A DNA stretch of 40,403 nucleotides from Clostridiales bacterium (GTDB lineage Bacteria > Bacillota > Clostridia > Christensenellales > Aristaeellaceae): contig SVGJ01000018.1 in NCBI GenBank assembly GCA_015056415.1, positions 1 through 40,403 on the forward strand, read 5' to 3'. How positions within the stretch are numbered: position 1 is the first letter of the stretch; the number at the start of each line of letters is the position of its first letter. Position numbers and translations under genes: made by a program. Below the pieces are notes generated by a model. It was not told the origin of the DNA, ran no database searches, and saw only the letters and a program-made list of their open reading frames with translations. Positions 32,997 to 40,277 of this stretch are shown here, in pieces.

Positions 32997-34745
32997 ATGA
33001 ACGTACAGCGCAAAACCAAGATCGTCTGCACCATGGGCCCCAACCTGTTTGAAAAGGATCTGGTCAAGCCCCTGATGCTGGCCGGCATGGATGTTGCCCG
33101 CTTCAATTTCTCCCATGATATCCACGAGAATCACCTCAAGCGGTACAACGAGGTCTGCCGCCTGCGCGAGGAGCTGAACCTGCCTATCGCCACCATGCTG
33201 GACACCAAGGGCCCTGAGATCCGTATCGGCCTTTTCGCCAACAAGCGCGTGCAGCTGCAGGCCGGGCAGCTTTTTACCCTCACCACCGAGGACGTGCAGG
33301 GCGATGAGACCCGTGTCTCCGTCACCTATAAGGATCTGCCCCGGGATGTGCAGCCCGGCAGCCGCATCCTGATCGACGATGGCCTGGTGGGCATGACGGT
33401 GGAACACGTCACCGATACGGAGGTCTGCTGCAAGGTGCTCAACAGCGGCGTGATCTCTGACCGCAAGGGTGTGAACATCCCCGGCGCGCACCTGTCCATG
33501 CCCTTCATCAGCCCCAAGGATCGCGAGGACATCATCTTCGCCATCGATCATGGCTTTGAGTTCATCGCCGCCTCCTTCACCCGTTCCGCCGAGGACATTA
33601 TGCAGATCCGCCACATCATGGCCGAGAAGAACTGTGAGAGCGTATCCATCATCGCCAAGATCGAGAACATGGAGGGCGTGGAAAACCTGGAGGAGATCCT
33701 GCGCGTGGCCGATGGCATCATGGTCGCCCGCGGCGACATGGGTGTGGAGATCCCCTTCGAGGACGTGCCCGGATTGCAGAAGCGCATCATCAAGGATTGC
33801 GTCAAGGCCGGCAAGCCTGTGATCACCGCTACCCAGATGCTGGATTCCATGATGAAGAACCCCCGCCCCACCCGTGCCGAGGCCACCGACGTGGCTAACG
33901 CCATCTATGACGGCACCTCCGCCATCATGCTTTCCGGCGAGACCGCTGCCGGCGCTTATCCCATCGAGGCGGTGGAGACCATGGTTCGCATCGCCATGAA
34001 GACCGAGGCCGACATCAACTATGTGGATCGCTTCGCCAATGCTGATTTCAACTCCAAGACAGACATCACCGCGGCCATCAGTCACGCCACGGTGACCTCC
34101 GCCCATGACCTGAAGGCCAGCGCCATCATCACCGTGACCAAGTCCGGCTCCACGGCCCGGATGATCTCCCGCTACCGCCCGGATTGCCCCATCATCTCCT
34201 GCACCACCAGCGAGACGGTCTATCGCCAGCAGAACCTTTCCTGGGGCGTGACGCCGCTGCTCATCAACGAGGAGAAAAGCACCGATGATCTCTTTGATCA
34301 CGCGGTGGAGGCTGCCGTGCGTACCAAGATGATCCAGGATGGCGAGCTGGTGGTGCTGACCGCCGGCGTGCCGCTGGGCATCTCCGGCACCACCAACCTG
34401 ATGAAGGTGCACGTGGTGGGCCATATGCTGGTGCGTGGCACCGGCGTGTGCGGTGGCCGTGTTACCGCGCCCCTGCGTGTCGTTGAAAATGTCGAGGAAG
34501 CCGCCGAAGACTTCCAGACCGGCATGATCCTTGTTACCAAGCAGACCAACCGTTCCATGCTGCCCCTGGTGCGCAAGGCCTCCGGTCTGATCCTGGAGGA
34601 CGATGATCCCGAGGGCCACGGCGTTATCGCCGGCATGAGCCTGGACATCCCCGTCATCATTGGCGCCGCCAACGCCATGACCATCCTTAAGTCCGGCGCC
34701 GTCGTCACCCTTGACGCCCAGAAGGGTACCGTCTCCTGCAACTAA
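32997..34745 (+). CDS. pyk: Pyruvate kinase with C-terminal PEP-utiliser-like domain
   Basis: A 582-aa enzyme of glycolysis converting PEP and ADP to pyruvate and ATP. The core (1-475) has KTKIVCTMGP at the start, KGPEIRIG, catalytic lysine region IAKIENMEG, MVARGDMGVEIP and SGETAAG. The extra C-terminal domain (about 480-582, CGGRVTAPLRV...) resembles the swivelling phosphohistidine domain of PEP synthase, as in Bacillus pyruvate kinase; the histidine position is in DDPEGHGVIAG. GGAGG lies 9 nt before the ATG. Followed directly by repeat copy B. Confidence 0.97.
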   Translation: MNVQRKTKIVCTMGPNLFEKDLVKPLMLAGMDVARFNFSHDIHENHLKRYNEVCRLREELNLPIATMLDTKGPEIRIGLFANKRVQLQAGQLFTLTTEDVQGDETRVSVTYKDLPRDVQPGSRILIDDGLVGMTVEHVTDTEVCCKVLNSGVISDRKGVNIPGAHLSMPFISPKDREDIIFAIDHGFEFIAASFTRSAEDIMQIRHIMAEKNCESVSIIAKIENMEGVENLEEILRVADGIMVARGDMGVEIPFEDVPGLQKRIIKDCVKAGKPVITATQMLDSMMKNPRPTRAEATDVANAIYDGTSAIMLSGETAAGAYPIEAVETMVRIAMKTEADINYVDRFANADFNSKTDITAAISHATVTSAHDLKASAIITVTKSGSTARMISRYRPDCPIISCTTSETVYRQQNLSWGVTPLLINEEKSTDDLFDHAVEAAVRTKMIQDGELVVLTAGVPLGISGTTNLMKVHVVGHMLVRGTGVCGGRVTAPLRVVENVEEAAEDFQTGMILVTKQTNRSMLPLVRKASGLILEDDDPEGHGVIAGMSLDIPVIIGAANAMTILKSGAVVTLDAQKGTVSCN

Positions 34746-35005
34746 AGGGGGCTCTGCCAGAGAGGGCGCTGTCCTCTCCGGACTCTCCCGCCAAAGGGCC
34801 CTTCGATCCGCGACCTCAATCGTCGCACTCCCGCTGTCGCTCGATTGTTCGTTTCGGTTGATTCGCTCAGCTTGCTGCTTCCGCCACTGGCGGCGCTCGC
34901 ATCGCTCACCCTCTGGACTCCCGTTCGGGGGAGCATGGCTGGTATGATATCAGCAGGGGTCACGGTGCGCGGAAGGCGCACCGCGACGCGGGGGAGATAC
35001 TTGTT
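34746..35005 (+). repeat. Extragenic repeat, copy B (downstream of pyk)
   Basis: The 278-nt gap between pyk and the barstar gene. Shares with copy A the CCAGAGAG start and the 3' block GCAGGGGTCACGGTGCGC... CCGCGACGCGGGGGAG (34953-34995, stem GGTGCG/CGCACC), and with copy C CCCTCTGGACTCCCGTTCGGG and ATATCAGCAGGGG. A central segment (about 34800-34908) with CAATCG/CGATTG inverted repeats is unique to it. An extended -10-like TGG-TATGAT occurs at 34940-34948. Confidence 0.7.
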
Positions 35006-35023
35006 TGCGTTTGGAGGTTGATT

Positions 35024-35275
35024 ATGCATACGCTGTTTATTGATGGTTCCCGTTACACATCTGCCCGCGAGCTGCATCTCGCCCTCAAGCGGATGCTGCG
35101 TTTGCCGGAGCATTATGGGTGCAATGCGGACGCGCTCTACGATTGTCTCTCTGAGCGCCGGGAAAGGGTGAACCTGTGCATCCTCTCCCGCGGAAATGAG
35201 GACGTGGCCGCCGCGCTGCGCAAGTGCGCCATGGTAGTGGAGGATCTTGGCGGCGAAGTGAAGGAGCTGGGCTGA
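35024..35275 (+). CDS. Barstar-family protein
   Basis: An 83-aa protein with the barstar fold pattern: FIDGSRYTSARELHLALKRML then LPEHYGCNADALYDCLSE, the helix-rich first half and the Asp/Glu-rich binding face of ribonuclease inhibitors. The classical role is neutralising a barnase-like RNase. No RNase of that kind is next to it. The start at 35024 has GGAGG 6 nt upstream. The stop overlaps the next gene's start by a base (TGATG), so the two are coupled. Confidence 0.88.
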   Translation: MHTLFIDGSRYTSARELHLALKRMLRLPEHYGCNADALYDCLSERRERVNLCILSRGNEDVAAALRKCAMVVEDLGGEVKELG

Positions 35276-35742
35276 TGAAAAAGCATCTGTACGTTTTGTG
35301 GCAATGCACCTGGGGCGCTGTGCAGACGCTCATGGGGCTGTGCATGTTCCTGCGGAACCGGCATGAGCCGCACCATCGCTATCACGGGGCCATTGTGACC
35401 ACGTGGAAAAAGAACTACAGCATCTCGCTGGGGATGTTTGTGTTCATGACGGCGCAGCCCTCCTTCCAGGAGAAGGTGGAGCCTGCCACGCCTATGGCGG
35501 AGCTGGTCGGTCGGCTCCGGGTGCATGAGTATGGGCATACCATCCAGTCGCTGCTGCTGGGGCCGCTGTACCTGATCGTGATCGGGATCCCCTCCACGGT
35601 GTGGGGGTGGCTGCCCTCTCTGAACCGCAAGCGGCAGGCACATCAGCTCTCCTATTTTGATTTCTTTACGGAGAGCTGGGCCAACCGGCTGGGGGAATGG
35701 GTCACGGGCGAGAAGTCCATGGAACGGCTGATGATTGATTGA
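35275..35742 (+). CDS. HEYGH-motif protein coupled to barstar
   Basis: A 155-aa protein of unknown function. The central motif HEYGH (an HExxH zinc motif) is followed by TIQSLLLGPLYLIVIGIPS, a hydrophobic stretch probably associated with the membrane, and then an acidic/aromatic SYFDFFTESWANRLGEWVTG. HE-GH-xQ...GxxYLxxxGIPS resembles segments seen in metallopeptidase-like domains of polymorphic toxin proteins, but this is memory-level resemblance. Its ATG at 35275 overlaps the barstar stop, implying joint function. A weak hairpin follows. Confidence 0.65.
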   Translation: MKKHLYVLWQCTWGAVQTLMGLCMFLRNRHEPHHRYHGAIVTTWKKNYSISLGMFVFMTAQPSFQEKVEPATPMAELVGRLRVHEYGHTIQSLLLGPLYLIVIGIPSTVWGWLPSLNRKRQAHQLSYFDFFTESWANRLGEWVTGEKSMERLMID

Positions 35743-35750
35743 TCTTTGCG

Positions 35751-35775
35751 GGCTGCGCACTTGCGCGGCCTTTCT
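35751..35775 (+). terminator. Weak terminator after the HEYGH gene
   Basis: An 8-bp stem (35751-35758 with 35763-35770) containing G-U pairs, then TTTCTT. It overlaps the -35 of the next promoter. Confidence 0.5.
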
Positions 35776-35789
35776 TCATGTGATATAAT
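35761..35789 (+). promoter_or_regulatory. Promoter of the zinc-ribbon/dinB pair
   Basis: TTGCGC (35761-35766), 17-bp spacer, perfect TATAAT (35784-35789). No LexA (DinR-type) box was found nearby by eye. Confidence 0.78.
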
Positions 35790-35823
35790 AACTGTATCGA
35801 AAATGCGAAAGGATGTTCCTGTT

Positions 35824-36048
35824 ATGCGCTGCAGCTGCAAGGAATGCGATACCTACATGATCCAGGCCGAAAGCGAGCATCTGGGCTGTGTCTGCCCGGA
35901 TTGCGGCTACCGCTGCAACGATTGCCTGGGCACAAACACGGTGGTCTCAAGGGAGGCGCTGAAGGCACTGGCGTTCGATCCCCGCTTCCAGCCCGGCGCG
36001 CTGGCGGAAAACTTCATCAAGCGCGATGAGGACGACTATGCCGGCTGA
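35824..36048 (+). CDS. Small cysteine-rich zinc-ribbon protein
   Basis: A 74-aa protein with CSCKEC near the N-terminus and CVCPDCGYRCNDC in the middle, enough cysteines for one or two zinc sites, then a soluble helical tail ending in acidic residues. ATG 35824 is preceded by AAAGGA; the longer in-frame start at 35746 lies before the promoter. Its last 11 bases overlap the start of dinB, so it is co-translated with Pol IV. It may support the polymerase, but no known function is recognised. Confidence 0.75.
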   Translation: MRCSCKECDTYMIQAESEHLGCVCPDCGYRCNDCLGTNTVVSREALKALAFDPRFQPGALAENFIKRDEDDYAG

Positions 36049-37231
36049 CCGTGTTATCCTCCATTGCGACTGTAATAACTACTATGCCTCGGTGGAGCTG
36101 CTGGAGCGCCCCGACCTGCGGGATAAGCCCGTGGCTGTGGCGGGTGATCCTGAAGGGCGGCACGGTATCATTCTGGCCAAGAACAACGTGGCCAAGCGCT
36201 TTGGCGTCAAGACTGCCGAGACCATCTGGCAGGCGAGGCAGAAGTGCCCCGGCCTGGTGCTGCTCCCGCCCCATCACGATCAGTATGAGATCATGAGCCG
36301 CAGGGTCAACGCTATCTACCTGGATGTGACCGACCAGGTGGAGGCCTTCTCCATTGACGAGAGCTGGCTGGACGTTACCGGCTCCCGCAGACTCTTCGGC
36401 GATGGAGGAGCCATTGCGGATATGCTGCGCCGCCGTGTGCGGGAGGAGCTGGGCATCACCATTTCCGTGGGCGTCAGCGACAACAAGACCTGGGCAAAGA
36501 TGGGCAGCGACTACAAAAAGCCGGATGCCACCACCATTATCACCCGTGAAAACGTACACGAGATCCTTTACCCCCTGCCTGTGGGCGAGCTGCTCTTTGT
36601 CGGGCGCGCCGCTGCCGAGGTGCTCATCCGTCACGGTATCACCACCATTGGCAGCCTGGCACGGTGCGAAAAGGAACTGCTGGTACGTTATCTGGGCAAG
36701 CAGGGCGAGAGCTACTGGAGCATGGCCAACGGCCTGGACGACAGCCCTGTGCGCCGCTGGGGTGAGAGTGAGCCGGTGAAGAGTGTGGGCAACAGCACTA
36801 CCTATGCTCACGACCTGGTGGGGCGGGACGCCTTCCGTGCCGGACTGATGCCACTGTGCGACAGCGTGGGCGCGCGGCTTCGTGCCCAGGGCCTCAAGTG
36901 CCGTACCGTCACTGTGCAGATCAAGGATCCAAACCTGAAGGTCATCTCCCGGCAGAAGACCCTGTCCATGCCCACCAACCTGACCCGTCAGCTCTTTCAG
37001 GAGGCCTGCGCCATTCTGTTTCAGTGCTGGCCGGACACAGCGCCCATCCGCCTGCTAAGCGTCACTGCCTCGGGGCTGGTGGGTGAGGATGAGGCCGCCC
37101 CGGCCCAGCTTTCCTTCTTTGAGGAGGTCGCGCCGGATGATCCCAAACAGGCCGCCCTGGAGGCTGCGGTGGATAAGCTGCGGGGACGCTTCGGTAAGGG
37201 CGCGGTGAAGCCGGGGACGCCGGAAATTTAA
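36038..37231 (+). CDS. dinB: DNA polymerase IV (Y family)
   Basis: A 397-aa translesion polymerase with the normal order: palm start ILHCDCNNYYASVELL (catalytic Asp), SIDESWLDVTG (catalytic Asp-Glu), GVSDNKTWAKMGSDYKKP, and helix-hairpin-helix and little-finger domains. The steric-gate residue is probably Tyr in CNNYYASVE. The C-terminus after PAQLSFFEE (a candidate beta-clamp-binding segment QLSFF) ends normally. ATG 36038 with GAGG 6 nt upstream is used; the frame is open 12 nt farther up. Overlaps the zinc-ribbon gene. Confidence 0.94.
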   Translation: MPADRVILHCDCNNYYASVELLERPDLRDKPVAVAGDPEGRHGIILAKNNVAKRFGVKTAETIWQARQKCPGLVLLPPHHDQYEIMSRRVNAIYLDVTDQVEAFSIDESWLDVTGSRRLFGDGGAIADMLRRRVREELGITISVGVSDNKTWAKMGSDYKKPDATTIITRENVHEILYPLPVGELLFVGRAAAEVLIRHGITTIGSLARCEKELLVRYLGKQGESYWSMANGLDDSPVRRWGESEPVKSVGNSTTYAHDLVGRDAFRAGLMPLCDSVGARLRAQGLKCRTVTVQIKDPNLKVISRQKTLSMPTNLTRQLFQEACAILFQCWPDTAPIRLLSVTASGLVGEDEAAPAQLSFFEEVAPDDPKQAALEAAVDKLRGRFGKGAVKPGTPEI

Positions 37232-37264
37232 AAGCCGCTGTACATCATGTACAGCGGCTTTGGT
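37231..37264. terminator. Bidirectional terminator between dinB and oadG
   Basis: A 13-bp perfect stem AAAGCCGCTGTAC/GTACAGCGGCTTT (37231-37243 with 37249-37261) with ATCAT loop between convergent genes. T-rich on the minus side; poor T run on the plus side. Confidence 0.8.
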
Positions 37265-37274
37265 GTGTAAAGCA

Positions 37275-37481
37275 TTATTTGAGGATCTTCTGCATCAGCT
37301 TGATGGTGAAGAAGAACAGGATCAGCACCAGGAACACGCCGCACAGGCCGCCTGCGGTGACGATCAGGCCATTGCCCAGCAGGGAGCTTTCACCGGCGAT
37401 ATCGGTCTTGGTGGCAACATCTTCAGCCATGGCGGAGACGCTTACCAGCAGGGGCAGGAGAACAGCAATCAGCTTTTTCAT
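37275..37481 (-). CDS. oadG: Small OadG-like gamma subunit of Na+-pumping decarboxylase
   Basis: A 68-aa protein: a basic/hydrophobic N-terminal signal-like segment (1-19, ending AMAED) and one membrane helix (about 43-62, LIVTAGGLCGVFLVLILFFF) followed by a short basic tail, the layout of OadG/MmdD small subunits. ATG 37481 has AGGGG upstream. It follows oadB by 20 nt in the same operon. Identification rests mainly on context and size. Confidence 0.72.
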   Translation of the reverse strand: MKKLIAVLLPLLVSVSAMAEDVATKTDIAGESSLLGNGLIVTAGGLCGVFLVLILFFFTIKLMQKILK

Positions 37482-37501
37482 GTTGTACACCCCTTTCTGC
37501 A

Positions 37502-38734
37502 TCAGCCGCCCAGCAGCATGGATACCAGGGTGATCACCATGCCGCCGGCCACAATGGAGCCCAGCTGGCCAGACACGTTGGCGGAGGTGGACTGCATCAG
37601 GATGAAGTTGCTGGGATCCTCCTTCAGGGCCATCTTGGCGATGACGCGGGAGGACATGGGGAACGCGGAGATGCCCGCAGCACCGATCATGGGGTTGATC
37701 TTCTTCTTGCGGAAGAGGTTCAGGAACTTGGCGAACAGCACGCCGCCAGCGGTATCAAACACGAAGGCGAACAGGCCCAGGAGCAGGATCAGAATAGTGG
37801 TGGGATCCAAGAACTTATCGGCTACCATGGTGCCGCCAATGGTGATGCCCAACACAATGGTCACCAGGTTGGCCAGCTCGTTCTGAGCTGTCTTGGACAG
37901 GCGCTCCAACACGCCGCATTCACGGATCAGATTGCCGAACATCAGGGAACCGACCAGGGGCGTGGACATGGGCACGATGATGCCGGCCACAATGGTCACA
38001 ATGATGGGGAAGAGGATCAGCGTGGTCTTGGAGCAGCGCTCCTCCTGGTAATCCATGCGGATCATACGTTCCTTCTTGGTGGTCAGGGCCTTGATGACCG
38101 GGGGCTGGATCACCGGGACCAGCGCCATGTAGCTGTAGGCGGCCACAGAGATGGGACCCATGTAGTCCTTCAACTGGAAGTGATTGGCCACATACAGGGT
38201 GGTGGGACCGTCAGCCGCGCCGATGATGCCGATGGCGGAAGCAAGCTTCATGACCATGTCGCTGTCTTTGAGAGCAGCCATGGCTTCGTTATTGGGGAAC
38301 AGGTCGGGAAGCAGCGGCAAAAGGCCCAGGGAGAGCAGGAACGTGGCAAAAATGCCAAACTGGGCTGCAGCGCCAAAGAAGATCGTGGATGGATCCTTCA
38401 GCAGGGGAGAAAAATCGATCATTGCGCCCACAGCGATGAAGATCAACACAGGGAATAGCTCATTGGCAATACCAGCGTTGAACAACACGCTCAGAAAGCC
38501 GCTTTCGCCCAGCACTGCAGGAACCTTGGCATTGGACACGGCCTCAATGGCGCCGGGAAGATTGGCCAGGATGCAGCCAAAGCCGATGGGCAGCAGAAGC
38601 GTGGGCTCGTAATCCTTCTTGATGGCCAGGTAGATCAACACACCGGCGATGACAAACATGATCAGGGACTTCAGGCCGGCGATGGAAAACATATCCACTA
38701 CGCCGGAAAAAAGTTGAGCAAGGATCTCCTGCAT
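37502..38734 (-). CDS. oadB: Na+-translocating decarboxylase beta subunit
   Basis: A 410-aa membrane protein with about nine hydrophobic segments. It converts the decarboxylation of a biotin-bound carboxyl group into outward sodium movement. Strong family signatures: IGFGCILANLPG, GAADGPTTLYVANHF, and GAAGISAFPMSSRVIAKMALKEDPSNFILMQSTSANVSGQLGS in parts. AAAGGG precedes the ATG. It sits between pfkA and oadG; the carboxyltransferase alpha subunit and biotin carrier are not in the window, so whether it is oxaloacetate-, malonyl-, glutaconyl- or methylmalonyl-CoA-linked cannot be told. Confidence 0.92.
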   Translation of the reverse strand: MQEILAQLFSGVVDMFSIAGLKSLIMFVIAGVLIYLAIKKDYEPTLLLPIGFGCILANLPGAIEAVSNAKVPAVLGESGFLSVLFNAGIANELFPVLIFIAVGAMIDFSPLLKDPSTIFFGAAAQFGIFATFLLSLGLLPLLPDLFPNNEAMAALKDSDMVMKLASAIGIIGAADGPTTLYVANHFQLKDYMGPISVAAYSYMALVPVIQPPVIKALTTKKERMIRMDYQEERCSKTTLILFPIIVTIVAGIIVPMSTPLVGSLMFGNLIRECGVLERLSKTAQNELANLVTIVLGITIGGTMVADKFLDPTTILILLLGLFAFVFDTAGGVLFAKFLNLFRKKKINPMIGAAGISAFPMSSRVIAKMALKEDPSNFILMQSTSANVSGQLGSIVAGGMVITLVSMLLGG

Positions 38735-38770
38735 GATGATATCCCTTTCTTGTCGCGTCAGGTGTGATGG

Positions 38771-39832
38771 TTAACGCTGGTCGATGTCGTTGACCAGGTT
38801 GTACAGGTCGTGGCGGAAGGTGTGCTCGGCCTTGAGGGCTTCCTCGATGGGCATATGGAACACACGGCCCTGACGGGTGCCGATGACCTGGTTGCTGATG
38901 CCCTCGTGCAGCAGCTTCACGGCCACGTTGCCGGCCTCGAAGGCGAAGGCGCTGTCCTTGGCCACGGGGTAGGCGCCGCGCTGGGTGTAGCCCACCACGG
39001 TGGAGCGCACCTCGATCATGCCGCACATACGCTTCATCACGGAAGCAAAGCGCATGGCGCTCCAGGGCTCGCCCTCAAAGCACTGCTTGCCGTGGCTGGT
39101 CAGGAAGCCATACATGTCGAAGGGCTCGGCCAGGGAATCCCAGCAGCCCTCGGCCAGCACGATGGTGGCGCGGGTGTTGCCCTTGGCGATCTGCTTGTTC
39201 AGGCGGGCGGCCACTTCCTCAACGGTCCACGGCACCTCGGGCACGACGACGATCTCGGCGCCGGTGGCGCAGGCGGCCTTCAGGGCGATGTCGCCGCAGT
39301 GGCGGCCCATGCACTCCACCACGTGGGGCCGGTCGTGGGAACGGCTGGTGGCGCGGATGGAACGGATGGCCTCGGTGCAGACCTGCACGGCGGTCTCGTA
39401 GCCCAGGGTCATTTCGGTGTAGGCCAGGTCATTATCGATGGTGCCGGGAATGCCGATGCAGGGGATGCCCAGCTCGCACAGGCGCATCGCGCCCTGGAAG
39501 GAACCGTCGCCGCCGATGATGACCAGGCCGTCGATCTCCATGTCGTGGAGGGTCTTCACGGCAACCTCACGCCAGGCGGGATCGCGGAACTCGTCGCAGC
39601 GGGCGGTGCGCAGGTAGGTACCGGGGCGGTCGGCAATGTCCAGCACGGTGTCCAGGTGCAGCTCCTGCAGATCTTCCTTGATGCTGGTGGATTTGCGCAG
39701 CAGGCCGTTATAGCCGCGCTTGATGCCCACCAGGGGTATGCCGTAGCGGGAGGCGCTCTTGGCGATGGACATGATCGCCGCGTTCATGCCCGGCGCGTCG
39801 CCGCCGGAGGTCAGTACGCCGATCTTACGCAT
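38771..39832 (-). CDS. pfkA: 6-phosphofructokinase
   Basis: A 353-aa glycolytic kinase converting fructose 6-phosphate to the 1,6-bisphosphate. GDAPGMNAA (11-19), GGDGS (107-111, the ATP-type motif rather than the GGDD of PPi-type enzymes), PGTIDND (129-135) with the catalytic Asp, and MGRHCGD are intact. The fructose-binding segment reads VVGYTQRGAYP, slightly different from the common GHIQRGG. AAAGGAG precedes the start. Slightly longer than the 320-aa classical form. Located between mtrB and oadB. Confidence 0.94.
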   Translation of the reverse strand: MRKIGVLTSGGDAPGMNAAIMSIAKSASRYGIPLVGIKRGYNGLLRKSTSIKEDLQELHLDTVLDIADRPGTYLRTARCDEFRDPAWREVAVKTLHDMEIDGLVIIGGDGSFQGAMRLCELGIPCIGIPGTIDNDLAYTEMTLGYETAVQVCTEAIRSIRATSRSHDRPHVVECMGRHCGDIALKAACATGAEIVVVPEVPWTVEEVAARLNKQIAKGNTRATIVLAEGCWDSLAEPFDMYGFLTSHGKQCFEGEPWSAMRFASVMKRMCGMIEVRSTVVGYTQRGAYPVAKDSAFAFEAGNVAVKLLHEGISNQVIGTRQGRVFHMPIEEALKAEHTFRHDLYNLVNDIDQR

Positions 39833-39862
39833 GATAAAATCGCTCCTTTTTTCTTGAAAATG

Positions 39863-40108
39863 TTATTCATTCGTTCCTGAGGTGATCTTGCCGTGCCGGG
39901 TGTGGATCTCGGCGCGGCCACGGATCTTCATGGCGGAGGTATTCTCGGTGAACTGGGCGATGATCACTTCGCCGGCGTCCAGCTTCTCGGTATGGAGGAG
40001 CCGGGTATCACGGCCGCGGGTCATACCGATGAGGTTCACGCCGTTTTCCAGCGCCTTCACCACAATGAAATCGCCGGTGGCGGGATCGTCAGTCCGGTAA
40101 TCCGTCAT
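39863..40108 (-). CDS. mtrB: trp RNA-binding attenuation protein (TRAP)
   Basis: An 81-aa small beta protein close to Bacillus [45 protein letters not shown] and TSAMKIRG follow that sequence almost throughout. TRAP forms an 11-mer ring that binds tryptophan and (G/U)AG repeats in trp leaders. The RNA-contact residues corresponding to K37, K56 and R58 are present (EKLD and MKIRG). ATG 40108 is used because AAAGGAGG is 8 nt upstream; the in-frame ATG at 40129 has none. No trp gene is near. Confidence 0.9.
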   Translation of the reverse strand: MTDYRTDDPATGDFIVVKALENGVNLIGMTRGRDTRLLHTEKLDAGEVIIAQFTENTSAMKIRGRAEIHTRHGKITSGTNE

Positions 40109-40139
40109 CGCTTGAGCCTCCTTTGCCATACTGCACTAT

Positions 40140-40148
40140 AGTATACCA
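40140..40148 (-). promoter_or_regulatory. Extended -10 promoter of mtrB/pfkA
   Basis: On the minus strand TGG-TATACT (TATACT at 40145-40140) about 32 nt upstream of the mtrB start, with a poor -35 TTCCAA at 17 nt. Confidence 0.55.
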
Positions 40149-40236
40149 CAATTCGAGGAAAGTTGGAAGGGTGAAAATGGGATATAAATTGGATGTTTTT
40201 GTGGGGGGAGTGGCCATAGCGTAAAGAATGGCAAAG

Positions 40237-40268
40237 AAAAAACACCTGCGCGTTTCAGCACAGGTGTT
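40237..40268 (-). terminator. Terminator after rplT
   Basis: On the minus strand an 11-bp stem AACACCTGTGC/GCGCAGGTGTT with one G-U pair and a six-base loop is followed by a T run. Confidence 0.85.
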
Positions 40269-40277
40269 GTGTGGCGA

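Noticed and set aside
34711..34947. Frame of 78 codons after pyk
   Set aside because: Lies in the extragenic repeat, starts inside pyk in another frame, has no ribosome site and no homologue pattern.
38771..39832. Pyrophosphate-dependent phosphofructokinase
   Set aside because: The motif GGDGS with Gly after the Asp marks the ATP-dependent type; the PPi enzymes have GGDD.
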